Below are positions 32,923 through 41,500 of a stretch of DNA of 42,385 nucleotides, piece by piece. Location: positions 1 to 42,385 of the forward strand of contig CAWUSA010000019.1 of the NCBI GenBank assembly GCA_963925545.1, written 5' to 3'. This DNA is from TMED14 sp963925545. Lineage in GTDB: Bacteria; Bacteroidota; Bacteroidia; Flavobacteriales; Schleiferiaceae. Made by a program: the position numbers and the translations under genes. Within the stretch, counting starts at the first letter, position 1; each line of letters opens with the position of its first letter. Below the pieces are notes generated by a model. The model saw only the letters and a list, made by a program, of their open reading frames with translations. It did no database searches and was not told the origin of the DNA.

Positions 32923-34010
32923 CAGAGTTCAAAAACCTTTGCTTGGGCATCAACAGCTTGCAGTAAAAGCTCTGTGCGGTCCCTGTGTGTATCGCTGAGG
33001 AAAATCTGTCCAAAATGGTCATCGTTCACCAAGCGAATCAAGCCCTCTACCCTGTCGGCATCCAATTTGTCAAAAACATCATCCAAGAGCAAAATAGGTT
33101 TTGCACCCAAATTCTCGGTCAAACTGTCAAATGTGGCCAATTTCAGCGCGACCAAATAGGATTTCTGCTGTCCTTGAGATCCCACTTGACGCAGGGACCT
33201 TCCATGTAGTTCAAAAAGTAAATCCTCACGATGAGGCCCTTCTGTACTGTACTGTAAGAGACGATCCTTTGCCTGGGACTCTGTCAACAAGTCCCGCATA
33301 GACATCTCATTCAGTTTGCTCCGGTAACGTAAATCAACGTCTTCTCCATCACCAGCAATCTGTGCGTAATTGTGCTTGAGCATGGGAATGAATGCTACTA
33401 CAAAACGCTCACGGGCTTGATGAATTATTGGGGCGTATTCACAGAGTTGATCATCGTACAAGGTCAAGGTATCCTCGTCAAAGGTTCTATTTGCCGCAAA
33501 ATATTTCAACAAAGCATTTCTTTGCGAAAGCGCTCTGTTGTAGCAAATCAGCGCATGCAAAAATGCCGGATCAGATTGCGCAATGGTTTGGTCCATGAAC
33601 TTTCGCCGCACGTCACTGCCATCGGTCAGTAAATTGCGATCAGCTGGACTGATCATAACCACGGGGAACCGCCCCATATGCTCTGACAGGCGTTCATAGA
33701 CAGCGCCATCTGCCTTGAATACTTTTTTCTCACCGCGCTGCAACCCACAGTAAACAGGCACAGTGCCTTCCTTGGACTCAAAGGAACCTTGAAGAACAAA
33801 AAAACTTCGGTCAAACTGAATGTTTAAGCTGTCGGTGCTGTGAAAGTAACTCTTGGTCATGCACAAGACATGGATAGCGTCTAATACGGTGGTTTTGCCT
33901 GACCCATTAGGTCCTACCATGGCATTAAGCTTTGAGGAAAAGGTGAATTCAGACTGGTCATGGTTCTTGAATTGAACCATACTAAGCGTTTCTAGTCTGA
34001 CATCCTGCAT
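32922..34010 (-). CDS. recF: DNA replication and repair protein RecF
   Basis: A 362-residue SMC-like ATPase that helps load RecA at single-strand gaps. The Walker A GPNGSGKTT is at residues 33-41 (after SSKLNAMV), VMISPADRNLLTDGSDVRRKFMD is the typical middle block, QVGSQGQQKS is the ABC signature, and PILLLDDVFDKLD the Walker B. Length is normal. A promoter box (TACATTTG) ends four bases before the ATG, predicting a leaderless mRNA. It is divergent from the TPR gene at 34143 and coupled to DUF721 downstream. Confidence 0.95.
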   Translation of the reverse strand: MQDVRLETLSMVQFKNHDQSEFTFSSKLNAMVGPNGSGKTTVLDAIHVLCMTKSYFHSTDSLNIQFDRSFFVLQGSFESKEGTVPVYCGLQRGEKKVFKADGAVYERLSEHMGRFPVVMISPADRNLLTDGSDVRRKFMDQTIAQSDPAFLHALICYNRALSQRNALLKYFAANRTFDEDTLTLYDDQLCEYAPIIHQARERFVVAFIPMLKHNYAQIAGDGEDVDLRYRSKLNEMSMRDLLTESQAKDRLLQYSTEGPHREDLLFELHGRSLRQVGSQGQQKSYLVALKLATFDSLTENLGAKPILLLDDVFDKLDADRVEGLIRLVNDDHFGQIFLSDTHRDRTELLLQAVDAQAKVFEL

Positions 34011-34014
34011 ACCT

Positions 34015-34022
34015 CAAATGTA
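34015..34022 (-). promoter_or_regulatory. -7 promoter box abutting the recF start
   Basis: On the minus strand TACATTTG is an exact TAnnTTTG box, followed by AGGT and the recF ATG. TTTG occurs 25 bases upstream, a little far for the -33 element. It is one of four boxes in the window that end three or four bases before an ATG. Confidence 0.5.
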
Positions 34023-34104
34023 CAATTTGACGCCCCCTTTTTCTTGCCAAATTTCCTCTGGGATCAGAAGCAATATACCGCATGCATCAATGCCCGCTTT
34101 TGGC

Positions 34105-34112
34105 TATCTTTG
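34105..34112 (+). promoter_or_regulatory. Candidate -7 box for the TPR-ribH-phosphohexomutase operon
   Basis: TATCTTTG is an exact TAnnTTTG match, 30 bases before the ATG at 34143, which would give a leader of about 26 bases. No TTG is seen at the -33 distance, so the call is tentative. Confidence 0.4.
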
Positions 34113-34142
34113 GCGGCCTATACAATTGACAACACTCGCCCC

Positions 34143-34847
34143 ATGGCAAAGAAATCATCCAAGCAGGAACTCGATCTACTCAACAACCCTGAAGCTGTTG
34201 CTGATGCCGCTATTGGCAAAGCAGAAAAATTCATCCAAGCCAATGGCAAATTGGTTTCCACCGTTGTTGGGATTATTGCAGGCTTCATCCTTTTAGCATT
34301 TGGCTACGTCAAATTCATTCAAGAACCTGCAGAACTTGAAGCACAGGATGCCATCGCGCCTGCACAAATGGCTTTTGAACGCGATTCGCTTCGATTGGCC
34401 CTTCATGGCAACATGAGCCAAATGGGATTTTTGGAGGTTGCTGATACTTACAGTTCTACAGGAAGCGGCGAACTAGCCAATTACTACGCAGGGTTGAGCT
34501 TCCTTGGTTTGGGGCAGCCCTCCGATGCCATTGAAGCCTTTGACAACTACAGCGCTTCCAACGAGGTACTTGGTGCCATTGCTCTAGGAGGTATTGGTGA
34601 TGCCTTTGCTGAGCTGAATCAGGCAGAAGAGGCACATGAATACTATCGCAAAGCAGCCCGTGCAGATGATAATGAATTTCTCAGCCCGTTTTTCCTTTTC
34701 AAGGCAGGCATTGCTGCTGAAATGATCGGTGATTACCGCGAAGCAAAGAACCATTACCAGAGCATTCAGTCGGACTACCCCTTGTCAACGCAAGCGGCCA
34801 ACATCGATGGTCTCATTGCTTTTTGCGAGGCAAAACTGGCACAATAA
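34143..34847 (+). CDS. Membrane-anchored TPR protein (YfgM-like)
   Basis: A 234-residue protein with an N-terminal cytoplasmic stretch (about 1-37), one membrane segment at about 38-57 (STVVGIIAGFILLAFGYVKF) and a periplasmic TPR domain (about 90-225; ANYYAGLSFLGLGQPSDAIE, AIALGGIGDAFAELNQAEEA and FLFKAGIAAEMIGDYREAKN). The layout matches YfgM-like proteins, which sit near the Sec translocon and hand over exported proteins. The ATG at 34143 is preferred to the longer frame from 34044, which would add a stretch unlike the family. It lies two bases ahead of ribH, an arrangement conserved beside recF in many Bacteroidota. Confidence 0.85.
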   Translation: MAKKSSKQELDLLNNPEAVADAAIGKAEKFIQANGKLVSTVVGIIAGFILLAFGYVKFIQEPAELEAQDAIAPAQMAFERDSLRLALHGNMSQMGFLEVADTYSSTGSGELANYYAGLSFLGLGQPSDAIEAFDNYSASNEVLGAIALGGIGDAFAELNQAEEAHEYYRKAARADDNEFLSPFFLFKAGIAAEMIGDYREAKNHYQSIQSDYPLSTQAANIDGLIAFCEAKLAQ

Positions 34848-34849
34848 CC

Positions 34850-35320
34850 ATGGCAACGGCTCAGCGAGGAAAATTAAACCTTGACTCTGCCCCTTCTGCT
34901 CAAGGGCTCCATATCGCCTTAGTGGTTTCCGAATGGAACAATGACATCACCGGAGGACTGAGAGACGGCGCGATTGACACCTTGATTCAGATAGGCATTG
35001 AACCAGACCATGTGATAGTCCATTCTGTACCAGGCAGCTTTGAGCTAATTCACGGCTGCAAGGTCGCAGCTGAATCCGGTCAATACGATGCAGTCATTGC
35101 CATCGGATCAGTGATTCGAGGAGAGACAGCCCATTTTGAATTTGTTTGTTCTGGCGTAACCCAGGGTATTGCTCTTTTGAATGCGACCGGTAACATACCA
35201 GTGATTTTTTGCCTACTGACCGATGACAATCGGGAACAATCCATTGCCCGTTCCGGTGGAAGCATGGGCAATAAAGGCAGTGAAGCTGCTGTGGCCGCTG
35301 TAAAAATGTGTCAACCATGA
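34850..35320 (+). CDS. ribH: 6,7-dimethyl-8-ribityllumazine synthase
   Basis: A 156-residue riboflavin-pathway enzyme that condenses 5-amino-6-ribitylaminouracil with 3,4-dihydroxy-2-butanone 4-phosphate; it usually assembles into 60-mers or pentamers. LVVSEWNNDITGGL is the first substrate loop, VPGSFELIHGCKVA the second, and IGSVIRGETAHFEFVCSG carries the catalytic His95. PVIFCLLTDDNREQSIARSG is the family C-terminal block. The ATG at 34850 follows the TPR stop by two bases, and its own stop overlaps the next start as ATGA. No FMN riboswitch precedes it. Confidence 0.96.
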   Translation: MATAQRGKLNLDSAPSAQGLHIALVVSEWNNDITGGLRDGAIDTLIQIGIEPDHVIVHSVPGSFELIHGCKVAAESGQYDAVIAIGSVIRGETAHFEFVCSGVTQGIALLNATGNIPVIFCLLTDDNREQSIARSGGSMGNKGSEAAVAAVKMCQP

Positions 35321-37002
35321 GCCTGGACTCACAGGCCCTGATTCATGCTGACAGCTGGCTCAATGCGCCCATTGACAAGGTTGACAAGTTGGCCATTAAA
35401 GCCTTAAAAAGAGAAGATCCTGATCAATTTAATGAGTCCTTTTACAAGCATTTAGAGTTTGGCACAGGTGGTATGCGTGGCATCATGCGGCTGGGCAGCA
35501 ATGGCATTAACCGCTACACCATCGGTCAAGCCACACAAGGCTTAGCTAATGCACTGAAAGGAACTAGTAAGCTGTCTGTTGCGATTGCTTGTGATTGTCG
35601 CATCAATAGCCAATACTTTGCTGAAACTGCTGCCAATGTGCTGGCTGCAAACGACATTGATGTTTACCTCTTTGATTCACTCAGACCCACACCCCTATTG
35701 AGTTTTGCCCTTCGAGAAAAGGGTTGTGATGCTGGCATTGTTATCACCGCATCGCACAACCCTAAAGCCTATAATGGCTACAAAGTCTACGGCAAAGATG
35801 GTGGGCAAATCGTCCCTCCGCAAGATGCTGACATCCTTCAATCAGTCAGAAAAGTGGGCATTGGAGACATCCTGTGGTCTGGTGGGCAAGGTCGCATTCA
35901 TCGTTTAGGGGAAGACATGGACCAGTCATACATTAACATGCTTGACTCCATGCAGTTGACCAAGGCCAGAGATCTCTCTGTGGTGTTCACCTCCCTCCAT
36001 GGCACAGCAATCACACTCCTACCTGAGGCATTGAAGCGTTTTGGATTCAGCCAGGTTCATGTACTTGCCTCCCAAGCTGAACCCGACGGCAACTTCCCTA
36101 CGGTTGAGTCTCCCAACCCTGAAGAAGCAGCAGCCCTTGAGCTGGCGATCAACAAGGCCCATGAATTGGGTGCAGATCTGGTGATTGGTTGTGACCCTGA
36201 TGCTGATCGCGTTGGCATTGCACTCATGGATCACGATGGGGTAATGCGCATAATCAACGGCAATCAAATCGCCTCACTGCTAGTGAACCATGTCTTGTCA
36301 AATAGCGCAAAAGCCAAGCAATTGCCAGACAATGCTTTCACTGCATCAACGGTTGTCACCACCACATTGATCAATCACATTGCAGCAAAACACCAAGTGA
36401 AGCATGTCACCACCTTGACTGGTTTCAAATGGATTGCTCAGCAAATTCAGGCACTTGATGACCATACGTTCATCGTTGGCGGTGAAGAAAGCTATGGCTA
36501 CCTCATAGGGGATAAGGTCAGGGACAAGGATGCCATCGCTAGTGCATGTATGATTGCAGAAGCTGCAGCTGATGCAAAATCCCGAGGCAAAAACCTTTTG
36601 GATGACTTGATGGACCTCTACTGCGAACATGGCTTACACCACGATCATTTGTTGAGCGTGGTCAAGACAGGGCGTCGTGGTGAAGCAGATATCAAGGATA
36701 TCATGGATCGATTAAGAAATCAATGTCCTAAAGACTTGGCAGGCATTCAAGTGCAATCCGTCATTGACTACATGCGACCAGATCAAACGGGGTTGCCTGC
36801 AAGCAATGTCATTCAACTTCACATGAGCAATGGGGATCGCATCACGGCAAGACCTTCAGGCACTGAACCTAAGATCAAGTACTACTTCAACACCCTAGGC
36901 CCCGCCTTGCGTCAAAGCCATCTGCGGGAAGATTATGTCAGCGGCAAGCAGGCACTAGAATCACGTATTGCGTCCTACGAAGCCATTATCACTGCGCTCT
37001 AA
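35317..37002 (+). CDS. Phospho-sugar mutase (phosphoglucomutase/phosphomannomutase)
   Basis: A 561-residue alpha-D-phosphohexomutase that interconverts hexose 1- and 6-phosphates. FGTGGMRGIMRLGSNGIN is the phosphate-binding start, TASHNP holds the phospho-Ser146, SLHGTA and DPDADRVGIAL (metal loop) follow, GGEESYGYL selects the sugar, and RPSGTEPKIKYYF binds the phosphate. The length places it in the long PgcA/phosphoglucomutase-2-like branch, distinct from the 463-residue GlmM at 18576. The ATG at 35317 overlaps the ribH stop; a GTG at 35308 is less likely. Glucose versus mannose preference cannot be read. Confidence 0.93.
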   Translation: MSLDSQALIHADSWLNAPIDKVDKLAIKALKREDPDQFNESFYKHLEFGTGGMRGIMRLGSNGINRYTIGQATQGLANALKGTSKLSVAIACDCRINSQYFAETAANVLAANDIDVYLFDSLRPTPLLSFALREKGCDAGIVITASHNPKAYNGYKVYGKDGGQIVPPQDADILQSVRKVGIGDILWSGGQGRIHRLGEDMDQSYINMLDSMQLTKARDLSVVFTSLHGTAITLLPEALKRFGFSQVHVLASQAEPDGNFPTVESPNPEEAAALELAINKAHELGADLVIGCDPDADRVGIALMDHDGVMRIINGNQIASLLVNHVLSNSAKAKQLPDNAFTASTVVTTTLINHIAAKHQVKHVTTLTGFKWIAQQIQALDDHTFIVGGEESYGYLIGDKVRDKDAIASACMIAEAAADAKSRGKNLLDDLMDLYCEHGLHHDHLLSVVKTGRRGEADIKDIMDRLRNQCPKDLAGIQVQSVIDYMRPDQTGLPASNVIQLHMSNGDRITARPSGTEPKIKYYFNTLGPALRQSHLREDYVSGKQALESRIASYEAIITAL

Positions 37003-37016
37003 ACTATCTTGGAGGC

Positions 37017-38240
37017 ATGACCCATAGCTTCAAAATCACACTTGGCCTGGCATGCATCACCATGGCCTGCAGCACATCCCCTGACATGACAACCTATCTC
37101 AGCCACATCAATTTAGCTGATAACCGAGAGCTGCCTTTTTTTATTGAGCAAAAGGGAGAATCTCTGTGCATTGTCAATGGGGACGAACAGCTTCCTTTGA
37201 CATGGAGCCATGTCAGCGATGACAACATGCAAGTCTATGAATTGAAGGCCTTTCAAGGCCAATTTCACCTTCTGTTCAGTGACGATCATGCGCAATTCAG
37301 CGGCTTTTGGTTGCGACCTGACAGGGGTGAATCCTACCCCATCACTGGCAGCTTGACTGAACACAAAGAACGCCGGTTCAGCCCCACTGGCATGGCCAAT
37401 GAGTCTGACAGCACCCTATGGCCATTGGCTGAACGCTATGCCACAACCATGGCCACCTCTACTGAAGCGCCAAAACAAGCAATCGCTGAATTCCAAAGCC
37501 ATGGCAATGGCGTGGTCACTGGCAGCATCATGACTGAAACAGGTGACTACCGATTCCTGGCAGGCAATCGCCATGGCAACCACCTCATGCTTAGCACCTT
37601 TGATGGCATTCATGCCTATGTTTTTGACATTGTCATCACCGACAAGGGCATTCAAGGACTGCACCAATCAGGTGCTGTCTACGCTGAAACCTTTGAAGGC
37701 CATGCAGATGCAGGCGCATCACTCCGTGACCCAGCGCAGCTCAGCAGTTACCATGAGGGTGATTCACCCTTGCGATTCACACTGCCTGATCATGCCACAG
37801 GTGACAGCCTCACCTACGACGGCCGTGCTAACCGGGTTACTTTGATTCAAATCCTTGGCTCTTGGTGTCCTAACTGCATGGATGAGAGCGAGGCCTTGAA
37901 GGATATCTACCAGGAATACCACAAACGCGGACTGGATGTGATTGCCCTTGCTTTTGAACGGTCCGATGACCCATTGATTGCACGGCCAGCATTGGTTAAA
38001 ATGGTTCATGACATTGGCATGCCATACCCCGTCCTTTATGCTGGCAAAGCAGATAAGGGAGCCGTAGAACAGCTGCTGCCTGGCTTGAGTAACTTCATGT
38101 CCTACCCAACCGCTATCCTGCTGGACCGACAAGGCATTGTGAGAGAAGTTCATACGGGATTCAATGGCCCCGGAACCAGCCTTTATCAAGCGTGGTTAAC
38201 TGAACAAAAATCACACATCGAAGAGTTGCTCAGTGAGTGA
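37017..38240 (+). CDS. TlpA-like thioredoxin-fold lipoprotein
   Basis: A 407-residue exported protein with a probable lipoprotein signal (MTHSFKITLGLACITMAC, Cys18). Residues about 19-250 are an all-beta N-terminal region with no family that could be recognised. Residues about 250-405 are a TlpA/AhpC-TSA thioredoxin fold: VTLIQILGSWCPNCMDESEA holds the redox CPNC (Cys284, Cys287), followed by GLDVIALAFER and the cis-Pro region SYPTAILLDRQG. Such proteins reduce or shuffle disulfides in the periplasm. It follows the phosphohexomutase by 14 bases. A strong GGAGG lies just one base before the ATG, unusually close for ribosome binding. It is the last gene of the operon. Confidence 0.87.
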   Translation: MTHSFKITLGLACITMACSTSPDMTTYLSHINLADNRELPFFIEQKGESLCIVNGDEQLPLTWSHVSDDNMQVYELKAFQGQFHLLFSDDHAQFSGFWLRPDRGESYPITGSLTEHKERRFSPTGMANESDSTLWPLAERYATTMATSTEAPKQAIAEFQSHGNGVVTGSIMTETGDYRFLAGNRHGNHLMLSTFDGIHAYVFDIVITDKGIQGLHQSGAVYAETFEGHADAGASLRDPAQLSSYHEGDSPLRFTLPDHATGDSLTYDGRANRVTLIQILGSWCPNCMDESEALKDIYQEYHKRGLDVIALAFERSDDPLIARPALVKMVHDIGMPYPVLYAGKADKGAVEQLLPGLSNFMSYPTAILLDRQGIVREVHTGFNGPGTSLYQAWLTEQKSHIEELLSE

Positions 38241-38572
38241 TTCGGTAGAGCATCTCTCATCTGTATTTCTTCGTTTAAAGAAGAAACCAACGCGGCAACT
38301 GGATGACGTCAGGCCAAAGGCCTGTCGAGAATACCCACACAGTGATCGCGTCAAGCAGCATCAACTGCTAAGTCTCCATGCCATGCCATTGAGGACATTG
38401 CAAAAGGGCTTGACGCAAGCCTTAGCGTCAAACAGACCAAAGGAAATCGCAAGGGTAATCGCAAGGGTAATTAGTTACGCGTTTGTTTTTGATAAAAAAT
38501 GAACTCAGTGTATATACATTCAGTCTAGACATATCTTGCGGATGATTTAAAATTATTTAGCTCAACAAGCCC
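38241..38572 (+). other. Gene-poor intergenic region with four perfect inverted repeats
   Basis: This 332-base stretch separates the TlpA-like gene from the protease. Perfect inverted repeats lie at 38266-38286 (TTTCTTC/GAAGAAA), 38310-38324 (CAGGCC/GGCCTG), 38354-38369 (AGCAG/CTGCT) and 38410-38431 (TTGACGC/GCGTCAA). A 12-base direct repeat follows at 38446-38469. No T run follows the hairpins, so a simple terminator is not supported. A GTG-started 89-codon frame (38233-38502) crosses it but resembles nothing known. From 38470 to 38572 the sequence is AT-rich and probably holds the protease promoter, but no exact TAnnTTTG box was found. Confidence 0.6.
38446..38469 (+). repeat. 12-bp tandem direct repeat
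   Basis: ATCGCAAGGGTA occurs twice in immediate succession (38446-38457 and 38458-38469), and the next two bases, AT, begin a third copy. It looks like a short slippage duplication in the intergenic region before the protease. Confidence 0.85.
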
Positions 38573-41500
38573 ATGCGACACCTGTACTCCATTGCCCTTA
38601 TTTCCCTTAGTTTTTTAACTTTTGGTCAAAGCAAAGTGCTGTTTCAATCAGGAACCTACCACCTCAACCCTGCCCATGGCACGGAGCTTCGTCAATTGTC
38701 CACATCTGAACAAGATGCACAGCATGTGCTTCGCGTAATCAGCTTGTCAGACATGATCACAGATGCGCAACTTCAAACACTTTTCATTGCGGGGATTGAG
38801 ATGCATGGCTATTTGCCATTCAAATCCTACATCCTGTCCATTCCAGTGACTCAGCAAGCATGGCTTGCCATTGAAGCACTGAAAATCTCAGGGTTTTCAC
38901 CCTTGTTGCCTGACATGAAATTGTCCGAGCAATTGGCCAGTGGCAATGTGCCAGCCTACACTTGGCTTGGCGATCGTTGGGAAATCCTTGCAGAAGTCCA
39001 CGATGTTGAGTCCCTGCAATCTGCCATCCAATCCGCAGAGGCCTTGGGTGCTCTTATTTTATCTTACACAGGGCGTTCTTTCAAAGCCAGTATCCGTCCC
39101 GATGATTTGCGTTCACTTGCCAGCATCCCAAGCATTGTATGGATTCAACAACGCGAAGCGCCAGCGGAGAAAGAGAATTACACTGGCACCAAAAACCACC
39201 GCTCCAACGCCATCCGCGTCCCTTATGCCGGTGGCCGAGAATACGACGGCAGTGGCATCACTGTCGGGCACGGAGATGATGGCGACATCGTTCCACACAT
39301 TGACTTCACTGGACGCATCCTATTCAATCGATCAGGCGCTTCTAATGGCGACCATGGCGACCACGTTGCAGGAACCATTCTAGGTGCTGGCAATCTGGAC
39401 CCCAACGGGCAAGGTCAGGCTCCCGGGGCAGATCTGGTCTACTCAAGCTACCCTGCCAACCTAAACAATGTAGATGGTGACTACCTAGCCTATGGCGTAC
39501 GCGTCACCGCGTCCTCCTACTCCAATGGTTGCAATGCGGGCTACACCTCATTCACACGAACCATGGACCAAGATATTCGTGACAACTATTCCTTGATGCA
39601 TGTGTTCAGCGCAGGCAACTCAGGGTCTTCCAATTGCAGCTACGGAGCTGGCAGTGGATGGGGAAATATCACTGGCGGACACAAGCAAGGCAAGAACGTG
39701 ATTGCTACGGCAAACCTCTTGTCCAATGATGTGCTCGCAGGGTCAAGTAGCCGCGGACCAGCTCATGATGGTCGTATCAAGCCGGACATATCTGCGATGG
39801 GAACCAGTGTTTATTCCACGATTTCACCCAACAGCTATGGCGTCAAAACAGGGACATCCATGTCTTGCCCAGGCGTGGCTGGTGTCATGGCACAACTATG
39901 GGATGCCTACAAGCAAAATCACAATGGTTCAGAGCCTGCGGGTGGCTTGATGAAAGCCATACTAACCAACACGGCAGACGACCTTGGCAACCCTGGTCCG
40001 GATTACAAACACGGCTATGGCCGCATGAATGCCTTGCGTGCAGTGAAAGCTATTGAAAATAATTGGTTTATTCCGGATACCATTGCCAATGGACAGTTTG
40101 ACACTGTGAGCATTTTGGTTCCTGCTGGTTTAGGCGAACTGCGCGTGATGCTGCATTGGACAGATCCCGAAGCCACCGTCAATGCACAGCGTGCATTGGT
40201 GAATGACCTCAATGGCTTATTGGTCCAAGATGCATCCAGTTGGTTACCGTGGGTCCTTGACCCTACACCTAACAGCGCTGCATTGAACGCCAATGCCACA
40301 AGAGCTATAGACTCCTTGAACAACAGTGAGCAGTTCACTGTACTCGCTCCCTCAGGCGGTCAATACAAGCTCATTGTCGATGCATCTGTCGCCATAGGCA
40401 CACAGACCTACTGGGTTACTTACAGTTTTATTGAGCAAGCCGTTGAACTCACCTACCCCATTGGTGGCGAGGTGCTCAAACCATCAACCAACTACCCCAT
40501 CCGATGGGATGCCTCACCTGGCAGCTCATCCTTTGCTATTCAGCTATCAAGCAATGGTGGCACGTCGTGGACTACCGTGGCTTCACCATCTGCCAACCAA
40601 CGACAGGCCGTCTTCACTGTGCCTTCCGGTGCGGGCGATGACATGGTCATGCAAATCACACGTGGCAGTCAATCAGACACCAGCAATGCCCGCATGGGAC
40701 GTGTGGCCGTGCCATCAAACATTCAGGTCGCATGGGCCTGCCCTGACTCACTGAGACTGACGTGGAATGCTGTGTCGGGTGCCTCTGGCTACGTGGTTTA
40801 CGAGCTTGGCAGCAAGTACATGGATCCCATCGACACAGTCAATGTCAATTACACGGTCCTGCACAATGTCAACAACGGCATCACGCAATGGTATTCTGTT
40901 GCAGCCATCACCCCGGGAAACATGGTTGGCGAACGGGCCTATGCCATCGAGAAAAACCCTGGACTGATGGGCTGTGTCTTGCAGACAGATGCGCAATTGA
41001 TTCAATTGACTAGCCCCATCGGCGGCATCCCCGATTGCCAGAACACCAGCAGTTTAGATCTAACCATTTCACTCAAAAACGGTGGCTCTGACACCTTGTT
41101 TAATCTCCCTATTGCCCTGCAAATTGGCAGTGGCGTCATCACAAGGGACACATTGTCGAGTTATTTGATTCCGACGCAAGTCATCAGCCATGTTTGGAGC
41201 AATGCGATTTCAGCTAGTGCTATAGGCAATTACACCTACCGGGTATGGACTGAAATGCCAGGGGATCAGTATTTAGGCAATGACAGCCTGGAAGGCAGTT
41301 TCTCTGTCCTGCAATCAGATTCTACCTACGCCCTGCCCTACTTGCAGAACTTCAATGGTTTCTTCAACTGTGGCACAACAAACAATTGTGGCAACACCAC
41401 CTGCTCCCTTGCTGGCCATTGGACCAATGCGCTCAGCGGCAGCTTTGACGACCATGACTGGCGAACCCATTCAGGTGGCACTGCGTCATCTGGAACCGGT

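Noticed and set aside
34848..34849. FMN riboswitch before ribH
   Set aside because: ribH begins two bases after the TPR gene stop, so there is no leader to hold one.
38233..38502. 89-codon frame with GTG start after the TlpA-like gene
   Set aside because: It starts inside the previous gene, contains all four inverted repeats and the 12-base duplication, and its protein (rich in Arg, Lys and Leu) resembles no known family.
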